A stretch of 12,974 nucleotides of DNA from CAYNFH01 sp964396385. GTDB lineage: Bacteria > Armatimonadota > Chthonomonadetes > Chthonomonadales > CAJBBX01. This document shows, piece after piece, positions 1 through 5,687 of the stretch; the stretch's first letter is position 1, and the number at the start of each line of letters is the position of its first letter. The position numbers and the translations under genes are program-made. The notes under the pieces were generated by a model, which was not told the DNA's origin, did no database searches, and worked only from the letters and a program-made list of their open reading frames with translations. The stretch is from assembly GCA_964396385.1 (NCBI GenBank), contig CAYNFH010000188.1:1-12974 (forward strand). Direction: 5' to 3'.

Positions 1-875
<875 letters not shown>

Positions 876-946
876 TCGTGTCTATAGGGAGGGCGAGCTC
901 GGCGCGTATTGCGCACGTGTTACACTGGAAGTGGAGGCACAGAAAG

Positions 947-1135
947 ATGGACACCACGGAACAGGCGCAACCGGTTACGCCCAAGGGGCGTGAAAGTCGC
1001 AGCATGAAAGCCGAATTTGACCGACTGATGGCGGAAATCGATAGGAGCCTCGAAAGGATGGCTAAAGACCAGCAGGAGATCGACAGGCTGGGTTCTGAGA
1101 CCCGCGCAATTCTAGCGCGACTTCCAGTGAGCTAA
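947..1135 (+). CDS. Small coiled-coil hypothetical protein (62 aa)
   Basis: Not recognised. The ATG at 947 is preferred because GGAGG lies at 933-937, nine bases upstream; a GTG at 878 in the same frame would add 23 residues of unlikely composition and has no such site. The first 20 residues are polar and probably disordered. Residues 20-57 (MKAEFDRLMAEIDRSLERMAKDQQEIDRLGSETRAILARL) have hydrophobic residues at heptad-like spacing and many charges, as in a coiled coil. There is no signal peptide or membrane segment. The next ORF begins two bases after the stop, so the two are probably cotranscribed and may form a hetero-coiled coil. Codons look less GC-biased than in acs, hinting at a different origin. 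Confidence 0.6.
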   Translation: MDTTEQAQPVTPKGRESRSMKAEFDRLMAEIDRSLERMAKDQQEIDRLGSETRAILARLPVS

Positions 1136-1137
1136 GT

Positions 1138-1404
1138 TTGTTCCAGCGGCTCATTGAACTGGGCTCGAAGCTCTTCTCGCTGACCCGCCAAACCGAGCAG
1201 AACACTGCAGACATTAAGGAGCTTCGTGAGCAAGTACGGAGTCTGTCCGCTGTAGTCGAGCGGCTTGCCTACGAGCTACAGCGTACGAGAGAGAATGAAG
1301 CTCACGAGCGCGAGAAAATAGCGTTGCGCCTGGAGAACACGTTGCTGAGATTCGAGCGGCGGCTGCCGCCCGCGCGCGGTCAGCAGGAAGAAGGCCGGCA
1401 ATAG
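1138..1404 (+). CDS. Small coiled-coil hypothetical protein (88 aa)
   Basis: Unknown function. Starts with TTG directly after the preceding stop (TAA 1133-1135), so translation is probably coupled to the ORF before it; no separate strong ribosome site is seen. Nearly the whole chain is predicted helical: FQRLIELGSKLFSLTRQTEQ, a charged middle (NTADIKELREQVRSLSAVVERLAYEL), then AHEREKIALRLENTLLRFERRLPP. It resembles conserved small hypothetical proteins I remember from cyanobacteria and Acidobacteria-like genomes with TEQN..IKELR and AHEREK..LRLEN patterns, but I cannot name a family. The last 25 bases overlap, tail to tail, the 3' end of the minus-strand HEAT-like gene. A structural or partner-binding role is only a guess. 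Confidence 0.65.
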   Translation: MFQRLIELGSKLFSLTRQTEQNTADIKELREQVRSLSAVVERLAYELQRTRENEAHEREKIALRLENTLLRFERRLPPARGQQEEGRQ

Positions 1405-2672
1405 AGCTCGTTGACCTGCTTCCGTATCTCTATGTCCGCGTCGAAGGCGCACTCCTCCCGCATCCACTCCGGCAGCCGGTCCTTCTTGATGAGCAGGTCC
1501 ACCACGCCGTAGCGGCACAGCGAGCAGGAGCCGTGCTCGTAGAGCAGCAGCAGCGACCGCTCGCCGGCAATCTCGGGATGTTCCTCCAGCAGGTCCCGCA
1601 CGGAGAGGCCCAGCGAATGGAAGCCCTCCGGCTCCTGCGGCGTCTCAAGCAGCCGCTCCACCAGCGCTTCATCCTCCTGTCTCCAGTTCGACCTCAGCAG
1701 GTCCACCACGTCGCAGTACCGCTCCGGCGGATCCAGCAACTCCATCGCCAGGGCGCGCACCGTGGGATGCTCCACGTGAGACAGCGCATCTGACGCCGCA
1801 CGCGAGAGGCGGTCATCTTCATTATGAGCGAGCGTGAGGAGCGGGGTGTGGTCCAGCGGGAACCGCCTCATTCTGAAGATCCAGAGGTACGCCCGCAGCC
1901 GCTCCGGATCCTCTTCCTTCAGAAGGTCCCTGGCGGCCAGCTCCAGGTCCGCCTCCCGAGCCCCCTTGCCCCAGTAACCGAGCCGCACGTACAGTCCCTT
2001 CGTCCCGTTCTGCTCTATCTGCTGCCTGACCGCCGCATAGTCCAGCTCCGGCCGCTTCCGCGGGGCGCGCAGCTCGTCCCGCTGCGCCCTCTGCGCGCGC
2101 ACCAGCTCCAGGAGCGCAGCATGGGACGGGTCACCCGCGCAGGCCGCCTCCACCACCTGCCAGGCTCTTCCCTCGCCCTCGCGTTCCTCCAGCAGCGATA
2201 CCCAGCTTCTCACGTGCCACGGCTCCCACTCGCCGGGCGCCCGCACGAATCTTTCGGCTACAAATAGGAACCCGTCCAGGCCGTCCAGGCGGACGATCTC
2301 GTCGCCGCCCGTGTAGTCCTGCCGCTCCGCGTTCGCCGTGAAGGCGTCGTACATCACCTGCCTGGCCTCCGCATCGCCCTGCTGCGCGAACAGGAGCGCG
2401 ATCTCGAATAGGTGGTACTCCTCCGCCTTCTCACCCTGCGCGGCCAGCGCATCCAGAATGGCGCGACGGTAAAGGGAGGCCTCGCCTGTGAATTGGATGA
2501 GCTCGAATAGGTAGACCTCGCGGCTGCCCTCGCAGGGCCAGCCATAGCGCAGATCGTGGAGGCAGGCGTGGAGGAGGGCGTCCCGGTACGGCTCCGGGCC
2601 ATCGCGGCGGAGCAGCAGGTGGGCCCGGCCGAGGCCCTTCTCAAGCGCGGATTGAAAAGCTGTAACGTCCAC
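1380..2672 (-). CDS. HEAT-like repeat hypothetical protein (430 aa)
   Basis: Function unknown. The chain is strongly helical and acidic with repeated amphipathic pairs, for example SLYRRAILDALAAQG, YHLFEIALLFAQQGDAEARQVMYDAF and LSRAASDALSHVEHPTVRALAMELL; the last is close to a HEAT repeat. There is no signal peptide or membrane segment, so it is probably cytoplasmic and may bind other proteins. The C-terminus is cysteine-rich: GSCSLCRYG, then EEC, and the last residues YCRPSSC, which could bind a metal. The start is a GTG (complement of 2670-2672) with AGGGGG just upstream but very close; no other Met lies near the N-terminus. It follows recQ on the same strand with a 73-base gap and may be cotranscribed with it. 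I vaguely recall related planctomycete and Chloroflexi hypotheticals sharing HACLHxLxY and LDGLDGFLFVA. Confidence 0.8.
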   Translation of the reverse strand: MDVTAFQSALEKGLGRAHLLLRRDGPEPYRDALLHACLHDLRYGWPCEGSREVYLFELIQFTGEASLYRRAILDALAAQGEKAEEYHLFEIALLFAQQGDAEARQVMYDAFTANAERQDYTGGDEIVRLDGLDGFLFVAERFVRAPGEWEPWHVRSWVSLLEEREGEGRAWQVVEAACAGDPSHAALLELVRAQRAQRDELRAPRKRPELDYAAVRQQIEQNGTKGLYVRLGYWGKGAREADLELAARDLLKEEDPERLRAYLWIFRMRRFPLDHTPLLTLAHNEDDRLSRAASDALSHVEHPTVRALAMELLDPPERYCDVVDLLRSNWRQEDEALVERLLETPQEPEGFHSLGLSVRDLLEEHPEIAGERSLLLLYEHGSCSLCRYGVVDLLIKKDRLPEWMREECAFDADIEIRKQVNELYCRPSSC

Positions 2673-2730
2673 GCCCCCTGTATCGCACCAGCGGCGGCCC
2701 GTGGTAAGCGCGCAGGGGAGCTGGCTGGAT

Positions 2731-2758
2731 TCCCCGCCTCACCACCTACCGGCGGGGA
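2731..2758 (-). terminator. Stem-loop at the recQ stop codon
   Basis: TCCCCGCC (2731-2738) and GGCGGGGA (2751-2758) form an 8-bp perfect GC-rich stem with a 12-base loop that encloses the recQ stop (complement of 2746-2748). There is no T-run after it on the minus strand, so it may stabilise the 3' end or attenuate read-through into the HEAT-like gene rather than terminate fully. Confidence 0.3.
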
Positions 2759-4218
2759 TGCATTGGGCGCGACGGGGCGGCGCGGAGCGTCTGGAGAATC
2801 GATTCGCCGAGCGCCTCCACCTTGCGCACGGTGATTCCCGGCACCGCGGCCAGCTCTTCCCGCGTTCGCGGATCCGCCTCCGCCATGGCGCGCAAAACGG
2901 CGTCCGTGAGCAGCGAATAGGGCGGCACGCGCAGCCGCTCCGCCTCGATGCGCCTCCACGCCCGCAGCAGCTCAAACCGGTCGGCCGCATCGGGAGATGG
3001 CGGAAGACGGGAGACGCAGGACCGCAACGCAGAACCATGGTCGGAAATCGGAAGCTCGGTTTCCGCAGCCGGAATCCGTCCGTCGCCCGTCTCCCGTCTT
3101 CCGTCAGCCCGTAAGCAGTTGTCGCACGCGGCGGCGCAGGGTGGCTGGTCCTGGCCGAAGTGGCGGGCGATGACCGCGTGCCGGCACTCGCTCCCCTCGG
3201 CGTAACGCACTATCTCCTCGATTCGCCGCTCCGCGTGGGCGCGGCGGGACTCCAGCAGCCGCTCGACCGCAGCCTTCGCGTCCGCAGGAGCAGGGCACAT
3301 CTGGATGAGCAGGTTGCGGCCGGAATCCGGATGGCGCACCAGCAGGCCCGCCTGCTCCAGCACGCTGATGGCTACGCGCAGCTTCACGTCCGCCGCGGGT
3401 GATTCGGCCTCGAACAATTCGGCCTGCAGCTCCTCCGGCAGCGCCATCCCCGCGCCCTTGCCAAACCGCTTCTTCAGCGCACGGTACACCTCGACCACTG
3501 TCGCCAGGTCCAGGCTCTCCTGGTTCATCCAGCGGCTCAGGCTGGCCTTGTCCGAGGGCGCATAGAGCAGCACACACCGGGACACGCGGCCATCGCGGCC
3601 GGCCCTGCCCGCCTCCTGCGTATACGCCTCCAGCGACGCCGGCAGGCTGAAGTGGACCACCAGCCGCACGTTCGGCTTGTCCACGCCCATACCGAACGCC
3701 ACCGTAGCCACCATGACAGGCGTGCGGCCGAGCATGAACCGCTCCTGCGCCTGCCGCCGCGCCTCCCGCTCCATGCCCGCGTGGTAGTAGCCAGCGAACA
3801 GCCCCTGTGCGTTCAGAAAGGCCGCCAGAGACTCGCACCGGTCGCGCGAGCCGGCATACACGATGGTCGCTCCCGGCGTCTCGTAGCACAGCTCCACCAG
3901 CGTTGCCATCTTCTCCGGCAGACCGCGGCATGGGAGAGCCTCCAGCATCAGGTTCGGGCGGAAGGTGGGCGCGGTAACCAGCTCCATCCTCCTCCCAAGG
4001 CGCGCCGCAATCTCCTCCCGCATCTCCGGCGTGGCGGTCGCCGTCAGAGCCAGGAGGGTGGGATATGGGTGTTCGGGTGTTCCGGTGTTCGGGACCGGAG
4101 TCCGAAATACCTGAACACCCGAACACCGGAACACCCGAACACCGGAACACCCGATTCCGCCAGCGCTTCCAGCGCCTTTCGTATGAAAAGGTAGTCCGGC
4201 CGGAAGTCGTGGCCCCAC
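2746..4218 (-). CDS. recQ: RecQ C-terminal fragment (lobe 2, zinc site, HRDC)
   Basis: Open frame of up to 490 codons; the native part begins near residue 53 (PTLLALTATAT, motif III). It continues with motif IV (ATIVYAGSRDRCESLAAFL), motif V (VATVAFGMGVDKPNVR) and motif VI (QEAGRAGRDG, about 201-210). About 100 residues with winged-helix character (VKLRVAISVLEQAGLLVRH) precede the zinc cysteines C345, C361, C365 and C368, whereas in E. coli-type RecQ the zinc site follows lobe 2 closely. HRDC occupies about 413-480. Residues about 372-406 are a linker encoded by a second repeat element, here in frame. The GTG at 4218 is the most upstream start but lies out of frame inside lobe-1 coding sequence, with no convincing ribosome site, so independent translation is doubtful. 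Confidence 0.75.
   Translation of the reverse strand: MGPRLPAGLPFHTKGAGSAGGIGCSGVRVFRCSGVQVFRTPVPNTGTPEHPYPTLLALTATATPEMREEIAARLGRRMELVTAPTFRPNLMLEALPCRGLPEKMATLVELCYETPGATIVYAGSRDRCESLAAFLNAQGLFAGYYHAGMEREARRQAQERFMLGRTPVMVATVAFGMGVDKPNVRLVVHFSLPASLEAYTQEAGRAGRDGRVSRCVLLYAPSDKASLSRWMNQESLDLATVVEVYRALKKRFGKGAGMALPEELQAELFEAESPAADVKLRVAISVLEQAGLLVRHPDSGRNLLIQMCPAPADAKAAVERLLESRRAHAERRIEEIVRYAEGSECRHAVIARHFGQDQPPCAAACDNCLRADGRRETGDGRIPAAETELPISDHGSALRSCVSRLPPSPDAADRFELLRAWRRIEAERLRVPPYSLLTDAVLRAMAEADPRTREELAAVPGITVRKVEALGESILQTLRAAPSRPMHPRR
3001..3109. repeat. Element A: heptamer inverted-repeat element inside recQ
   Basis: A 16-bp perfect inverted repeat (3001-3016 and 3088-3103). The left arm contains 7-mers GGAAGAC, GGGAGAC, GCAGGAC; the right arm is four tandem 7-mers of form GTCNNCC (GTCGCCC, GTCTCCC, GTCTTCC, GTCAGCC; 3082-3109). 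A smaller inner inverted repeat, CGGAAA/TTTCCG, lies at 3042-3065. The element is translated in frame as the linker between the RecQ zinc site and HRDC. Confidence 0.85.
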
Positions 4219-4649
4219 TCGCTCACGCAGTGCGCCTCGTCCACCACCAGCAGCGAGAGGCCCGTGCGCTTGAGGAGCTCCAGGAACGCCCGCTGGCGCA
4301 GCCGCTCAGGCGCTGCGTAGATGAGCCGGTAACGGCCCCGCGCGATGCCCTCCATGCGCCGGTCCAGCTCCCGCAGGTCCAGGCTGCTGTTGATGAGCGT
4401 GGACTTGCGGTAGAGACCGGGCGGCAATCCCTCCACCTGGTCCTGCATCAGGGCGATGAGCGGGGAGACCACCAGCGTGGGCCGCGGCAGCATCATGGCG
4501 GGAAGCTGGTAGCAGAGCGACTTGCCGGCGCCCGTGGGTAGGGTGCCCAGCACGTCCCGCCCGGCCAGGATGTGGCGGATGATCTCCTCCTGGTATGGCC
4601 GGAACTCCGCGTGCCCGAACACATGCCTCAGGACGGATTGGGGACTCAT
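4044..4649 (-). CDS. recQ: RecQ N-terminal fragment (helicase lobe 1)
   Basis: Encodes 201 residues, of which about 167 are native RecQ and the last 34 are translated repeat. Motif 0 is FGHAEFRPYQEEII (residues 11-24), Walker A is LPTGAGKS with Lys43, motif Ia is VVSPLIALMQDQ, and motif II is DEAH (137-140) followed by the aromatic loop CVSEWGHDFRPDY. The start is taken at the ATG complement of 4647-4649 because RecQ proteins usually begin about ten residues before FG..EFRPxQ; a GTG at 4694 in frame would add 15 residues. No clear ribosome site is visible at either start. Alone this fragment lacks motifs III-VI and cannot be a working helicase. The repeat-encoded tail starts VPVFGCSGVRVFRYFG. 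Confidence 0.8.
   Translation of the reverse strand: MSPQSVLRHVFGHAEFRPYQEEIIRHILAGRDVLGTLPTGAGKSLCYQLPAMMLPRPTLVVSPLIALMQDQVEGLPPGLYRKSTLINSSLDLRELDRRMEGIARGRYRLIYAAPERLRQRAFLELLKRTGLSLLVVDEAHCVSEWGHDFRPDYLFIRKALEALAESGVPVFGCSGVRVFRYFGLRSRTPEHPNTHIPPSWL
4067..4152. repeat. Element B: octamer inverted-repeat element breaking recQ
   Basis: The left arm has three tandem 8-mers (GGGTGTTC, GGGTGTTC, CGGTGTTC; 4067-4090) plus GGG. The right arm has five tandem 8-mers alternating GAACACCC and GAACACCG (4113-4152). Bases 4068-4093 pair perfectly with 4118-4143, a 26-bp stem with a 24-base loop. This is the strongest hairpin in the window and it coincides with the recQ frame break. Confidence 0.95.
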
Positions 4650-4686
4650 GGGCTCGAAAGCAACAGAAAGGAAGTGGGCAGACAAG

Positions 4687-4730
4687 TGCAGCACAATCGG
4701 CCGCCGCCAGGCGACCGATTGTGCATTGCA
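4687..4730 (-). terminator. Probable terminator after the cytochrome c gene
   Basis: GCACAATCGG (4691-4700) and CCGATTGTGC (4715-4724) form a 10-bp perfect stem with a 14-base loop, extended by TGCA on both sides after a small bulge. It lies between the cytochrome c stop (4744) and the recQ start (4649). On the minus strand it is followed by a pyrimidine-rich stretch with several T's rather than a clean T-run. Confidence 0.45.
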
Positions 4731-4743
4731 GATAGCAGAATCC

Positions 4744-5433
4744 CTACGGCGAGTAGGTCTCGTTCGTGCCCGGATAGGCGGGAAGCTGGTCCGGCCCGAT
4801 CTTGTCCGGCGTGTAGCTACTGGCCCAGAAGTCCGGCGGTTCCGTGCTCGCCGGCACCGTGTTGGCTACCGGCTTGATCCCGTGCTTAATGTAGGCCACG
4901 ATAGACCAGAGGTCGGAATCGGTCAGGTGCCGGAAGGAGGGCCAGGGCATCGGCGGCGCCAGGTAGTGGGGCGTGGCCGGGAAGTTGCCCTGACCGGGAG
5001 TGGTGCTTGTGATGACCACGTCCGGCGTGTCCATCGGATCCAGGCCGTACCGCAGCTCGTTGTAGATCTGGCGATCCGTGAACCTGCCTATGCCCGTGGT
5101 GGTATCCGGCGTGATATTCGCCGGATAGGTCTGGAATGGCCCTATCTGGAAGGGCTGGCCGGGTGTGCCCGGCATGTAGCCCGCCAGCCAGTTCGGGTCA
5201 TTCGGGTCCACCTTGCCGCGGTTGTGGCAGTCGCCACAAGCCAGACTCATCGTCAGGTAGCGCCCACGCGTCACCTGGTCCAGGCTCGCCTTGTCCCCGG
5301 GCAGGCCGCTGGGCCCGCCGTTGTTGTTCGAGCCGCAGCCGGTGACTGCCGCGGCCAGCGCCAGCGCGCCGCTGCAGAGTGCGGCGAGAACGGCGCCGTT
5401 CCTGCGCTGGAACAGGGTGTTACAGAGATGCAT
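4744..5433 (-). CDS. Lipoprotein monohaem cytochrome c
   Basis: Electron-carrier protein of 229 residues, probably anchored at the outer face of the cytoplasmic membrane. Residues 12-33 are a hydrophobic signal ending in a lipobox VTGC, with Cys33 as the lipid-attached residue, followed by a flexible SNNNGGPSG stretch. The haem site is CGDCH at 66-70, and the likely axial methionine is M162 in PPMPWPSFRHLTDSDLWSIVAYIKH, the usual pattern of class I cytochromes with a final helix. The start ATG (complement of 5431-5433) has AGGAGG five bases upstream, which decides against the longer frame to 5760. It stands alone with no oxidase or dehydrogenase next to it, so its redox partner is unknown. 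The family call is firm; the pathway is not. Confidence 0.88.
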   Translation of the reverse strand: MHLCNTLFQRRNGAVLAALCSGALALAAAVTGCGSNNNGGPSGLPGDKASLDQVTRGRYLTMSLACGDCHNRGKVDPNDPNWLAGYMPGTPGQPFQIGPFQTYPANITPDTTTGIGRFTDRQIYNELRYGLDPMDTPDVVITSTTPGQGNFPATPHYLAPPMPWPSFRHLTDSDLWSIVAYIKHGIKPVANTVPASTEPPDFWASSYTPDKIGPDQLPAYPGTNETYSP

Positions 5434-5438
5434 CCGTA

Positions 5439-5444
5439 CCTCCT
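5439..5444 (-). promoter_or_regulatory. Ribosome binding site of the cytochrome c gene
   Basis: A perfect AGGAGG on the minus strand, five bases before the ATG at 5433. It fixes the start of a protein whose open frame runs 109 codons further upstream. Confidence 0.8.
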
Positions 5445-5578
5445 GAATCGGAATTCCATCCGGCCTCCCTCGGCCGGATCGATACGATGTACGCGGCCGG
5501 CAGCGGCCGTTCCTGTCTTCTTTGCGGAGGATTCCGGTCGCCTGCCGGGCAATGGTACTCCTGCCGGATTCCTTCGAG

Positions 5579-5655
5579 GAGTATGGGAGTGCGGGAGCGT
5601 GGGGGTGGACGGGTTCCGTACTCCCATACCCCCATACTCCCATACTCCCACACCC
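5579..5655. repeat. Element C: octamer inverted-repeat element in the divergent spacer
   Basis: Left arm 8-mers GAGTATGG, GAGTGCGG, GAGCGTGG, GGGTGGAC (5579-5610); the right arm reads on the minus strand as AGTATGGG, AGTATGGG, GGTATGGG, AGTACGG within 5617-5655. The outer 12 bases pair perfectly and the rest partly. It lies about 30 bases before the rhamnosidase start and about 145 bases before the cytochrome c start, in the expected leader of the rhamnosidase mRNA. Confidence 0.9.
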
Positions 5656-5687
5656 TATCCGTAGACGCTCACTGAGAGGCTTACCGA

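Larger units (their letters stand above)
2746..4649 (-). pseudogene. recQ: recQ helicase gene split by a frameshifting repeat element
   Basis: Together the two frames encode all parts of a RecQ 3'-to-5' DNA helicase: helicase lobe 1, lobe 2, a four-cysteine zinc site and an HRDC domain. The frame breaks between lobe-1 motif II and motif III, exactly where an 8-mer repeat hairpin lies (4067-4152). Reading through the element in the lobe-1 frame ends at 4044; the lobe-2 frame is offset by two bases. Removing one 8-base unit, adding two, or removing the 86 bases 4067-4152 as a block would rejoin the frames; in the last case the junction reads ESYPTLLALTATAT. The locus may be a dead gene, a phase-variable gene, or a sequencing/assembly error in a hairpin. 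No other helicase motif is damaged, which favours a recent or reversible event. Confidence 0.8.

Noticed and set aside
4067..4152. Programmed ribosomal frameshifting at the recQ break
   Set aside because: No slippery heptamer such as A AAA AAG or similar homopolymer is visible at the junction; copy-number change of the octamers explains the offset more simply. Not fully excluded.
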